Assembly (NCBI RefSeq): GCF_900496995.4
Contig: NC_044009.1
Location: 35,487,505-35,551,504 of the forward strand
Direction of reading: 5' to 3'
From: Aquila chrysaetos chrysaetos
Lineage: Eukaryota > Chordata > Aves > Accipitriformes > Accipitridae
Length of the DNA: 64,000 bases
In this document: positions 1 to 12,800 of the stretch, piece after piece
Layout of the letters: the number at the start of each line of letters is the position of its first letter
How positions within the stretch are numbered: position 1 is the first letter of the stretch
The notes under the pieces: generated by a model
What the model was told of the DNA's origin: nothing
Database searches by the model: none
Seen by the model: only the letters and a program-made list of their open reading frames with translations
Position numbers and translations under genes: made by a program

Positions 1-871
1 TTGTCCAAGCGAATCCCAAGACATAGCCTTACCTCAGAAATGGCCAGTGTTTAGTTATCTGAGTATTCAAAGTGCGTTTGTGAAGCTGATTTGGCCTCAT
101 CGCGGTGAAGTATCAGCTTGGTTGAGCTGCCAAGCCTCTTTGCCTGAGCTTTTCATCTACTGGATAGGCAATGACATTTACTTTGCTTGTAGCATAGCTA
201 CGTTTGCCGAGATGTTAATGCCAGCAAAGTGCTGAGGACTACTCTTGTGGTCAGAAGGCACCAAGCCCACCGATGCTTGAGCCTGTCTGCTCACAGCCCT
301 CTTGTACAGAGAATTATCTCCTGGCAGCGCTACGGCCAATACCCAAGACCTTGCCACCAGCCAGGCCCTGCTTCTATGAAATCAAAGCTCCCTGGCACAC
401 ATAACCAGCAACCAACACTGGCCAGGGCAGGGTCCAGCTGCTGGCAAGGCATGAAGAGGCCAGACGGAGGGCAGCGATGGTCCGAGGACAGCGTGAGGCT
501 CAAGGGCAGTCAGTGCCTGGGCATCAGAACCTCGGGCACCACTTACCCACTTCTGAGCTGCAAAATGGGATGTTCTGGTGAGCCTGGCAGGACTTTCTCC
601 TCTAAGTTGGGCCCCAGCTCCCAGCAGCAGTGTCTATCAACCTCTTTCTTAATCTAGGAAAAGAACTATCCTGGCACCCCATATGTTTACCACAAACAAA
701 ACGTGCAGCATCACCAGACAGCGTACAAAGGCTGCCTTCCCTGTTGAACTTTGGGAACGTGTACAAGATGACCAAATACACCTCAGGAGGGAGGGCACAG
801 ACTGCTGAGGCCAGATCAGGATCTGCACTAGTCTCTTTGGGCTCTGAGGGACTCTACATGCTGCCTCTTAC
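1..871 (-). other. SLC4A3: SLC4A3 intron (gene continues beyond left edge)
   Basis: No exon could be recognised here on either strand. The last SLC4A3 exon seen (872-968) ends in phase 1 at a GT donor, so this stretch should be intron leading to the exon that completes the Gly codon and encodes the rest of the cytosolic domain. The short open frames here have no recognisable protein similarity. Confidence 0.6.
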
Positions 872-3800
872 CCACAAGGACCACTGTGGCCTCCGCATCT
901 TCAGGGATCTTCTCCATCAGCTTCAGGTATTTACGGTGGCCCTCAGAGTTATGGAGATGAGGGTTTTTCTGCCAGGGAAGAATACAAACAAGTAAGGACG
1001 AAGTCCCCATGCCTTGGTTTCCCTACACAGCCTTGCCACCGACATATCTGCAGCTAGGCTTGCCTCAGCTGCACGCCCGACACCCTGCTTCGCAGGCAAG
1101 GCACCCTCACAGCAAAGGCCACCCTGCAAGCGCCACGGCTGTTGCTGCCATTGCACGCTCAAGGAGATGTTTGCATGCAGTGTGAGGCTAAAATTATGTC
1201 CTGAAATCATAATGCAGCGACCTGATTTCCAGTGCTCCAGGTGATCCAGGGGAGCTCAGCCCTTGCAAGTACAAGGCCCCCCATGAAGGGGCCCAGAGGT
1301 TGGTGCCAAGGGCTACCACCAGCCAACAGTCATCCCCAGGGTGTGGAAAAAGAAGCACTAACCCCCCATGTCACCCTCACCTCCTTGCAGTCAGTCTCAT
1401 TGGCCTTGGGGTCGGCCATCTCAATGCGCTCTTCCCCCATGAGGGGCACACAAGTGTCAGTGGTGTGGTTGTGGTGGTGGTTCCCCACGATGGAGTTCAT
1501 GCTGGAGCTGGAGTGGTTCCTCGGGAAGAAGCCCTCTTTCTCATCATTGGGGTGGCTGAGGGGAAGAGTGGTGGCCATGAGGGGACCCGCCTCCCTTGCC
1601 ATCTGGGGCTCGCAGATAACCCCCGAGCCCCGGCAGCCCTCGGCCACGTGCCACCCACCTGTGCTTCAGCAGCAGGGCGCGCAGCACGTTGGCTCGGTCT
1701 TCTGCTCTGATCTGGTCAGAGATGATCATGGTCTCCACCATGAGGTGAGCAATGCCGGGCAGAGTGGTCTGCTCCAGGTCAAGGAGGACGGCACCTGCCA
1801 GCAGGAGGGGAAGAGCCCTGCTCCTAGTGTGCAACGCTCCCTGCCACACACATACTCTGAGGACATAGCTGTCCCACCAGGAGCCACGCTTTGGTTGGGG
1901 TACAGACACTCTCAGCTGAGAAATGCCCCAAGTCCAGGTGTCCCATGACCACTGTGTAAACCCTTGTCCCAAGAGAACCCAGAAGCTCCAAGATGCACTG
2001 GTAGCTCTGGTGTCTCCCTCTCATTTTTGTCTCCCACTCTGACCAAACTTGCTTTTTCACACCAAAGATGGGTCCAAGACCTGCTGGCCCAGGCACAGAT
2101 GGGTGTTGCAGTTGCCACGTGCCTGAGAGCAGCAAGGCAGAGCAAGGAACCAATACAGGCACCCTTGGGCTAATGCAAACCCTGGCAAACAGGCTACAGG
2201 ATGGTGTGTCTCCACAGACCCTACGTGGAGCCTGGACACAGACACTGTTGGCGTGTCTCCAGTGAGGGGCTAAACCACAACAGAAGCTGTCCAGCAAAAC
2301 CTCTCCCAGAGCAAGACACAAACCCTGGCCTGCAGTTCCTGACTCACCATGGGCAATCGTCTTCCTAAGTTCCAACAGGCTGCGGAAGGACAGTGAAGCC
2401 ACGTGGGGTTTCCCCCACCTTGCTGTGTCCTCCTCCACATCCTCCTCAAACTTGATCCAGCGGGCCGTCTCCCTCCAGTGCATCTCCTGGTTCTTATCCA
2501 CCACCAGCTCATTCAGCTCCACAAACACCTAGTGGAAATTAGACCGAGGACATGAGACTTCCCCTGATGCATACAGCTCTATCATCAATATCTGGAAAGC
2601 CTCAGGTTTATTCTCAAGGCACCGCTTGGTCTAAAGTGCTGCCTGAGCCAGCCTGCCTTAGTTAACCAGAGGTTTAGTGAACAGAAGCAGCCAGGACAAA
2701 TATCACTGGCAGCGTGGCAGGAGCTTCCATCAGCACATGAAGCACCAGAAAGCTCCAAGTCAGATGGCGTGGGCAGGGGAGAGAGAATGATGCAATGCTG
2801 CATCCCTTTCTACCAAGCTGTGACAATTTTGTCCTCTGCCTGCTTCTTGGTTTCCCCCAAAATTGCCCACACTTACCAGAGATGGTGACATTACTGTGCT
2901 GCCAACTTCCACAACAGCACTCCCATTTCTGTGACTTTAACGTCTTTCCTAAGGTCAAAGCTTTGTCATTTCAGAGAAATCTCTGCTTTTATTGAGAAAA
3001 GTATATTTTCAACCCTCATGATAATGGATAAGAGCTTGAAATTTCACCCCCAAGGTCATGTAAAGAATTAATTATATTGAAACCACATTTATCACTTTAT
3101 AGAGTGCCTGTTTCTAGTCCTGATTTATGGCTTCTGAACAAGTGAGGGAGGACAGCACACAGATACCTCATGGGGCTTTCTATCCAACTTCTTCTTCTTC
3201 TTCTTTTTCTTGACAGATGGAGTTGATGCTAATTTTTTGCTTGTCCTGGTGATCTGACTCCGAGATGGTTTTTTCATCAGATGCCTCCTCACACCGGGGT
3301 TATCTTCAAAACGGTGGCCTGAAGACATGGGAAAGGAAAAAAGACCACCAGTTTGTCTAGTGGAAACACTATCTGGCAGGGAAACACATCTAAGCCCACC
3401 CTTCTCTCATTAGCTTACGCAAGCAAAGCCCTGGCAGCTGGAGCACTTACCACCATCCTCCAGACCTCTGAAGATCCTTCCTGCCTCACCTGCCTACTTT
3501 CAGCTCTTCCAGACGTCTGCGAGCTAATTCCTCCAAGGCGGTGGCTTCCTCCCAGGCTGTGCACACGCTGGAGCACCATTGCAAAAGCTTTTATTCCAGG
3601 TACCCGAATAAGTGGTGCATGAACCCTCCCCATACTCCCTCAACGAAAAGCAACCTGAAGCCTTGTCTGTACCTGGATAGCACAGGCAGGCACCTGGCTG
3701 GGGCTCATTTCTCCCACTGGAGGAAGCCTGGTGCTCAGCAAGCATAAAGGGCAGTGAAGGGGAAGAATATTTAGCTGCTGGTCTGGGAGACACATGGAAA

Positions 3801-6800
3801 TATCAATGACAGTTTTATTTAATTGTGCGATGAGACTGTAGGATAACAGTGCAGACCGGGGCTGGCATGGAGGCTCGGCAGTTAACTCCAGCTATCGCTG
3901 TTTCTAGATGATCCGCAGTGCCGCTGTAATGCCCTCTGAAAGGTCTGCGTTACAGAGTTTGGCTGGCTGAATCAAAGCCTCCTGAAGCCTCCAGAGAGGC
4001 TGTTGAAGCTGCAGTAAAGACCCACCACCAAGCTACCAGTGCTGTTGGCTAGCCAGCGCCCACCAAAACCTGGCCACAACCGTGCCAGCCCCTTTCTCAA
4101 TGCCAGAGAAACAGCACCTGGACAACAGCCTGCCATGGAGGGCAGCTTCCCTGGACGCTACCTAGAGACAGCAAGTGTATCCTCCCCAGCACAGACAACC
4201 CATGGGGATGGGGAAGCCTCACAGCACAGCTCCAGGATGGGCAGGCTCCCCCAGGTAGATCACTTAGTCAGGGGTTTTGCTCAGCTTCGGTCCATCACGG
4301 CTTGCTGACCCTGCTTGTAAGGCAAAGCGAAGGTCTTCTCCCTGGGGGACTGAGGGCAGCTCTTGGTTGGCTGGGATGAACGTTCAGTCTCCATGTACTT
4401 TTCTGCACTTAGCTTCAAGACCTGCAGCTCTCAGGGCATGAGGCATAGCAAAAAGCACTGGGTTTGAAGGCCAAGTGGTCTCTTTGATGTTGCAGGAAAA
4501 TATCTGTGCATCTCTGGCATGGAAAGACACACCCAGCATCCAGCCAGGCATACCATGGCCTTGCTCCTTGGAAATCTGGGTCGCTAAATTAAATATAAAA
4601 TGAATCAATACTGGGCCTCAGGGCATTTTTCCCCATTGGCTGCCCTGCTGCTCCATGTTCCACTGATGGCTGGACTCCTCCCTGCTTCACTTACTGCACT
4701 GCAATGTTGACAGGAGCCAATAACTGCCCACCACTACAAATGTTTCTGAGAGCCGGGCACATGTGGGGCTTCCTTGGACTTTTGCATGGATTTCTCAGTT
4801 CCCGCGTGCATGGCAGCCACTTCATTGCACTCAGTGTGTGTTCGTGCATAAAACAAACAGTCCACCAGGCACAGGATCTTGGTATATGGCAGCTTTGCTC
4901 CAATCCCTGCAGCTTCTGATTCTCACTATGTCCCTGGAAGACCAGGGCCGGAGGATGCTCTGCCCAGCAAGACAGAGCGCTCACCCAGAGCACGGCAAGC
5001 CTCTCCCATGGCAATGACAACCTGCTACGCAGTGCTCTTCAGCAACAGCCCTAGAAAGCACACACAGGCGTTCAGTCTCAGCCACCAAATGGCTGGAGGA
5101 CAGATAAAATGAAAGGAGCCAAGTTTCCTGCCAGCATCTTCAGTGACTCCCACACTCATTGACAGGGACAGGAGCCGGAGTGCTGCAGGCTCAGAGCGAG
5201 CTGGTGAAGGCACACCTCCAGAGTCCTACTGAAGACTAAGGAGCAATCCACTTTGCCGCTCTCCCCTGGCAGTGCTTGTGGTCACTGAGATGCCAGATGG
5301 AGGAGACAACTCATAGAGCAGGGTGGACACATGGGCTTAATTTAGGAAGAGGCCACTCGCTTTGGGAGTCCCATGCAGAGCCCAGCTGAGGTGCTCCAGG
5401 CTGCTCTACAGAGAGCCTTTCTGTGTCCCATCAGATTGGTGCTTCCCCAAATGAAAGTCAAGCTCAACTGAGCACCTAAGTCCAGGGTCCTTACTCAGGA
5501 CAGGATCTTGGACTGAGACCAAAGGGTGATGAGCCCAAGGCATAGCTCTGCCCTCCTTGCTTGAAGCCAAACTCCCCAGGGTGAGATGAACCAGCCAAGG
5601 ACAGCTCTTGCTGTACCTTCTCTCCAGTGCTCCCCAGGAGCAGAGCATGAGACAGTGACAATGTACGAAGACAGAGAGCGATTCCTATGGTGGCTCCACT
5701 ACAACGAACTGGGATGTCACCCTCCCACACAGCATCTCCTACAGCCTCCTCCAGAAGACCTTCTGTGTTGGCTTCCACAGTCAGATTTCTTGGGATGACC
5801 AAGTTCCTCTTCCACCAGCTTAAATCTGAAGATGACAAATATGACTTTGCACTGGTTAAAGTCTTCCCCCAGAGTGCCTGTGCTAGTCAGTGCAACTCAG
5901 TGGGCAATTGCCTTAGTGTGTTAGCTCCTGCTTCCCTCCTTTCGTCACCCTCTATCCACAAGCACAAAGCCCAGAAAGAGGCATCAGAGTATTTGTATCA
6001 GTACTAGAGAGCAACTTGCTAGGCCGGCATCACAGCGATGGTGCACACTTCCCATGTACCCCAGAGGTTAAGTTACAGCAAGAAAAAAGAGATTGAAACC
6101 CCATCTGTTGGAATATTTAAAATTAGACCAAACAAAATGCTATTCAACATACAGCAAGTCACAACCCTATGCTGGCTTCTGGAAAAAGCTACTGCCCTGC
6201 CCTGCCCTGCACAGAACCCAAGTCTCTCCTGGCTGATGCTGAGTTCAATGTGATGGGGACAGCTGGACCCCAGCTCATCCCTGCTGCCATCCAGGTGTCC
6301 CTGCACAGCACTCCCCATGCTCTGAACACTAAAAGCAGTGCAAGGAGACCAGCTCGGGTCCAACAAGGACTCTACTCTGCTCAAAAGCTATTAAATTCCT
6401 CCTGGATCTGAGTGGGTCCTGAAGAGGTACTGCCATGGAGTAAATAGCTGGGCAAGTGGCACTGGCTGGACATGAGCTGGCTCTGCACAGAACTGACTCT
6501 TGCATCTCTGCCATCTCTGCCTCTGCCGTATCTCTCTGCAGGATTAATCCACAGTGTGGATTCATTGTGCAGAAATAATTAAGAGTTGACTGTACAGCAC
6601 ATCCTATTTCAAGCACCTGCAGTATTAGCTGTAGCAATCAATGAATGAGTTAACTGCTAGCAAGTCAAACTTCCCCACTTTAAAAGTGACGGATATCACA
6701 CCTTGCAGAAGCGATCTGCCCCTTCTACCTTCCCAAGAATAGCCATCCTTTCCCGGGTGAACTTGGGGCAATTTCTCACACTTTTAATGTATGGTTTGCT

Positions 6801-9800
6801 CAGCTCAGGACAGCTGATGGAGCCAGTTTGCTCCAGGATTCTATATCAAACTTTGCTGTTATACTGTCTACCAATTTACAGTAACAAGTAGCAGACCCAG
6901 CCAGAAGCAAACCCCCTCTTGCTGGTCCCTACAGAAGCACATAGGCAGACATTTCTTCCCCGAAGGCTTGTAAAGATGGGCCAGCTGAGAAAGAGAACAC
7001 GATGCTGGGACTGGGAGGCAGAGGAAGTTAAGTGTTTTGCCTGAGATCGCACAGAGGCTATGGCAGCGTCAGCTGAACCAAGGCGTCCTGAGTCCCTGTT
7101 GCAAGCACTCTGCCTCCCCACTCCTGCACGCAAAGCCAGCAAGCGGGCTAGTTCTGGGACCACATCACCCTCCTGTGTGCACTCCTAAAATCCCTTGAAA
7201 AATTAACACACGATCTGGATGAGGGCAACCACCACAGAGCTACGGCTATGAACAGTGTCACTCCCAAGGTGACACACAAAGCCACCTTTTAACTGTGAGT
7301 TACCACCATCAGCCAAGGAAGAACCATCTGCGCGAGGTGGGAGCGAGGCTCCGGTTTCTGCACAGTTCCCGGGACGGCTCAGAGATCCAGCTCTCCGCAA
7401 GGGATGCACGGGTACAGAAACAGATGTGGAGAACAGAAAGGCATTCTTCGCTCTCGGCATTCCTATTCTCTCCTTCCCTGCTTTTCCCACTCTTGCTTCC
7501 TTCCTCTCTTCCCCCTTCCAGGCATCCCAGCCAGCCTGCCATTAACTACTATCACAGCCACACTCAAGCCTGCAGACACAGGGACTAGGTTATTTTCTCC
7601 TCTGGGCATTAGGCTACGGTGCAGAGCCAAGAACCTGATACCCACCTCTGCTGTCGGATCCGCAGCTCGGCTCAAATTCCAGCAAACAGAGCAGCAGCAC
7701 ACTGTCACCTTGTGCCACAGATGGAAGGGGAAATGTCTCTGTCCTTATACACACCTCGGAGCAGCTGCTTTTTCTCTGGCCACAGCACGGGCCACATCCT
7801 GATAAGCACAAACAGCAAGATGCAGCTGCCTCCGGAGCTGCTCGAGCGAGACACGCACAGGGAAGCACCTCAGCACTACAACACAGATCTGTACAAAGAC
7901 CTCAGACGGACACACAGACACCAGGAAGCTCCTCCAGTGTCCCCAGGCACACGGTGGGGCACACTGTACCTCCTCTAAACCAGGAGACCAACCTGACACA
8001 GAGAGGGTGGCAGACAGCAAACACAGGGTGGGGGGATACGCACTTTAGCTGGGGGCTCTGATCTACAGCTGCAACTGTGGGGTCACTGCTCCGGTACTTA
8101 CAGGTGGGCTCCCCGCCTGGGTAGCCCAGATGGTTTCTGATGGCCTCCCATAAATCATAGTCTTCAAAATTGAAGGCAAATTCATCAAAGTCTTCATAGC
8201 TGAGCGAGTTGCGAATACAGGTGCTTATCGCTACCTCCGGGCTGCTGCCCCCTTCCGATTCCTTCGCTGCCTCCGCTCTCTCTCGAAGGGTTGTCATTTT
8301 GTCCTTGTGAAGGTCAGGGGTCAGGTCCCATGAACCACTCGCCTTCAGAGGAGGGGCTGGAGTAGCCAGACTGACGTGTGGAAAGCAAGCTACCCCCCTG
8401 GGGGGGCTTCACCGAAGCCCTGGGGCCAGCCCCGTTGACTCGCTCCCCTCCTCACGGGGCATGAAGGTGCCGGCTGCAGCAGCCCCTGGGACTGACGAGG
8501 TCCTGGGAAGGCTGGCTCCACCCAGGGTTGTTTTCGTGGGGGGCTGCCCCACCAGCTCCTCAGAAGCAGGGTCCTCGCTCTGCCGTGGGGTCTCGTGCCA
8601 GATGCCCGGGGACGCAGCGCCCGCGGCCCAGGGACAGCCAGGCTGTGTGTGCAGCACTGCTTCTCTCCCTCGCTCCCCTCTGGTGTCTCCCTCCCTCTCC
8701 AGCCTGCAGAGCAACCTATTGAATTCTCCATGTCCTCGGGCCCAGAGCGTGCATTTCCATGACGTCTCTTCTGTCTGCCCTCACGCCGCGCACAGGGGCA
8801 GTCCCCCTCCGAGGCGTTCTGGAGGGGGCAGCTGCCTCTCCACCAGGAGAGCAGAGAAGAGGGGAGGCTCCTCACCTCAGGTTTTCTGCAATGCCAGAGC
8901 TGGCGTGCCGCACAGAGGGCTGATCGCTGGGAAAGTGTGTCAGGAAAGGAGAGAGCTGGGTCTCAGAGAAATGCAGGAAGCCCTGAACCAGAGAGGGCAG
9001 TGGGGCGGGTGGAAGAGCAAGCGTACGTGGAGTGGGTGTGAGTAGAGGTGCTGGAAACATGGGGGCCGGCGCTGTGGACATTGCAAAGCTGACAGAGAGG
9101 AGCCAGGGCTGGAATAGCAGGGGCTGGGGGACAGGGAGGTGAGGACCAGGTCCTGCGGCAGGCTGAAGACCATGCCTGGAGCTGCTAGGGAAGAGGGCAA
9201 AGCAGGGAGAAGCAAGGGACACGCGCACTAGTAACGTAGGTAGTGTCGCAAAGCCTCACTTTTCATGCCATCCAAGTCAGCGGACGCCAGCATCTGGGCC
9301 TCAGCCTCGTCCGTGGGGACGCGCTGGTACGCCGCGCTCTCCAGCGTGGTCATGCTGCCGATGCACATCCTCTCCTTCAAGTCATAGGTAACCCGCTGTC
9401 CGCTCGCCACCTGGCCCCAGGGCTTGCGCTTCTCCCACCCGCGAGACAGACGTTCCCGAGGCGCGGGGAGGCTGTAGGAACCAAAGAGACTGATGGTAGC
9501 AAAAGGAGTGAATGAGGATGGGCACTGGCCCCTCAGGGGCTGAGGTCCCTCGGCCCAGCCCTGACCAATAAGTCCCTGAGAAGGAGCAGAGCCAGGAGTC
9601 ACCTATCCCCAAACCTAAAGGTTGCCCCTTCTGCTCCTCCTCTCCCCCACCACAGAGTGGGATCAGCCTGTGGTCAGTGTTGGGGACCCACCTCTGAGTC
9701 AATGGCCTCACGGTCCCCTGACTCGGCCAAGCCTCCTGGGGCTTCCCAGCCTGTAGGTCAGCACGACAGCGCAAGTTAGCTGGGAGGAAGAGTACTCCGG

Positions 9801-12800
9801 GTGTGCAGCCCAGTGCCCCCAAACCCACACCCCGGGGATCCCACAGACCCAAGGAGGTCGCAGGAGTCCCAGGGAGCAACTGTCCACTGGAGAGCAGCCG
9901 TGTTGCTCACAGCCGCTCTCCCTCCGGGCCCCATGTCCCCTCTGGCTCAGCAGGCAAGTTCAGGTTGGGCACAGCCGCTGCCCCCGGGGACAAGGTCTGT
10001 GCGGCGACCCCGAGGCAGGGAGAGCGGCAGGCAGCTCGGCACCGCTCGCCTACCTGCGGAGGGAGGCAGGGCCCTTGTCCTGCAGCAGGTCGGCGAAGCG
10101 TGGCACAGGGGACAGGATGCCACACTCCTCCTCCACATGGAACTGCGCGGGGGCCAGAGCACTGCTGGACTCCTCCTCATCACTGCCGATGGTGAACTGC
10201 AGAGATGACAGTCCTGACAGCAAGAGCCAGGGCAGGCAGCCTTTGCCCCAATCCCTGGCACGCAGATCCTCCCCATGTCCGCATCTCCTAGAATGGGCCA
10301 CACCGACTTCCCCCACATACCCCATATCCTGGGACTGGCCATATTCAGCCCCCCCATATCCTATAAACCCTAAGAACAGACACATTGATCTTCCCCCATG
10401 GGTCTTACACCCCCAAAATGGTCATGCACACCCTCCCCAGCATTGACCCCAAGCAATGGTTTATCTATCACTGTCCCCTAGCGCCCATCTCTGCTAGGCA
10501 GGGACAAAACCACTCTTCCTACAACCTCTTCCCCCTGAGCAGCACACTCCCTTGACCATGCACCCTGGCACCCTCCCGACATTGACCCTCCCTCCACCTC
10601 CCCCCAGCCTCTGAGCCCCATCCAGGTAGGGATGCCCTAGCCTTGCCTTTGGTTTGCTTGGGGGCTCCAGCTTAGGGGACGTGTCCTTCCCACGAGCTTC
10701 ACCCTCAGACTCTGCAGAGATCTCTTTCTCCTGGGCCTCCTCTGCCTCAGATTCTCCTTCTTCCTCTTCTTCTTCTTCCTCTTCTTCCTCCTCTTCTCCC
10801 CCCTCCTCGTCCTCTTCCTGGATGGTGGGGGTGACCTCCGAGGGGGGTACCGAGGTTTTCTTCTTTTTCCTCCTCCTTTTTTTCCTCCTGCTGGCACGGG
10901 GTGGCCTCTTTTGGAACTTGAGGGCAGAAGGGAGGTGAGTGGAAAGGGGATGATGGATGTGGTGCGAGGTTTGGCGGTGGACTGAGAGAGAAAAAGAGAG
11001 TCAGGGGCAGGAAGAGGCTGGGAGGAACCTGCCAGGCGCCCCTCCAGGAAACAGCATGGTCTGGAGATCAAGGGCCAGGAAGGGCAAGGAGAGCCACCAG
11101 CCCGCAGGGACATAGCAAAGCTCTTTCAGTGATGCGGCAGGCTGCGCCCAGCCTGGGGTGGCTGGGGAGTCAGCCCTCATGCAGTGCCAAACCACCCCAA
11201 CGCAGCTCCACTGCCCTGAGGAAGGTAGGAGTCCTCTCCCAGTGTTGCCAAAAGCCATTTGCACGGCTATGCAGAGCTGTGGTGACCTGCCAGAGGCACC
11301 ATCCCCTTCCTAAACATGGGGAAACATTCCTCATGTTCTCAAACAAGCATGATTTGGGCCCTTTACAAACGTTCTAAAGACACGGCTTAATGGTGGACTT
11401 AGTGTTAGGTTTACGGTTGGACTTAATGATCTTAAAGGTCTTTTCCAACCTAAATGATTCTATGATTTTCTTTCCTGCATACTTTGAGTTAAATAGATGC
11501 ACCTTATTTATCCCCCAGGCTTTGACAGAAAGTCCTTCCTGCATACCCACAGAAACCACAGACCAAGCCTTTTAGTGCAGATGCAATCTAAGTCCACATC
11601 CCAGGTACTGTGAGGGCTTGTGTCTACCAGCCTCTGAAATGCAGGTTCAATTAGGAGGCTGTCTTTTAAAAACCAGGGTAAAAAACAGGGCAGAAGGACT
11701 TTTCTTTAAACTAATCTACAAAGAGAAATTCATACAGGCTTGACCTGGGTGTCGTGGGAATTACAGAGTGAGAAGAAATTAATGGCATTTCTGAGCCTTC
11801 ACTCAAAAACAATGATAATGCACTAGGCAGGGAAAAGGGTAAGTTCAGCATCTCCCTGCGAGAGAGAGGAAAGCCATTTCTGCCAGGTCTATCTGCAGGC
11901 ACAAAGCCTTCCATAGACAGTCTGCAGGATGCACAGATCCTGGGGCTGCACCCGGAGCAGCTGAAATCACGGGGGCACCAGCCACTTCGCAAGGGGGCTT
12001 TGCTCAGCAGCCCTTCCTGAGGAATTGTTTCCAGTCTGTTTTGACTTGGTTCCTTCCCAGCTTTCCTGTGACATGGCAGCAAAATCTGTTTATAGTGAAA
12101 ACTACCTTCAAAGGACATTTTCAATGGAAGCTGTAACCTTCTCCCTGGGAGAGCCAGGCAGGTTCATTGTTCTGCTGTCATGTTTCCTTTCCTTTGGTTT
12201 CTCAAGTCTTTTCTCCCTTGTTTCCCCCCTTGGGAACAGCAGGGATATTTCACACACCCCCCGGTTCAGCAGGAGAGGCTTGTGGCAAGATTAGAGCAGA
12301 TTGGAAATGGTCAGATATCTGCAAATCGGGAAGAGTTTGGGCTCTTTATAAACACCTTTTCCTCCAAAGTGTTCTCTTCTTTGACTTGACTAGATGTACC
12401 CCATTCCACTCACAGGTTTTGGCAGAAAGACCCTCCTGTCCCACTGCTGCACTCCTGTAGGACTGGTCTGCATGCCACAGATAGGTCAGGCATGAATTTC
12501 TAATGTAAGAAGAAGCAAGGAAGGCCCCAACTGTACACACGTTGCTCCTTCTACAGCACAAAACTGCTGGTGAGGACACAGCCCATCTTTCCCTCCTGGC
12601 TCGTTCACATCAACCCAAGACAGAAACATTTACATTTCAGATCAGAAGGAAACCGAAGCCTTGGGCTGCAGGAAAGGGCAGTGATGGTAAGTGACTGATC
12701 TGGCACAGAAGAGGGGAGCACTGCTCTTCACCCCTGCACTCAGCCCTCCTCGTGTCAACTGATCACATCTCCACAGAGGTGGCCTGGAGGTGGGAAAAAC

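Noticed and set aside
8461..9045. 194-codon open frame on the plus strand, opposite SLC4A3 intron 6
   Set aside because: It has no recognisable protein features and overlaps several equally open frames in GC-rich intron.
10637..11113. Lys/Arg-rich open frame on the minus strand (158 codons)
   Set aside because: It is the wrong frame over the SLC4A3 poly-Glu exon. The frame with conserved AE3 residues is the neighbouring one.
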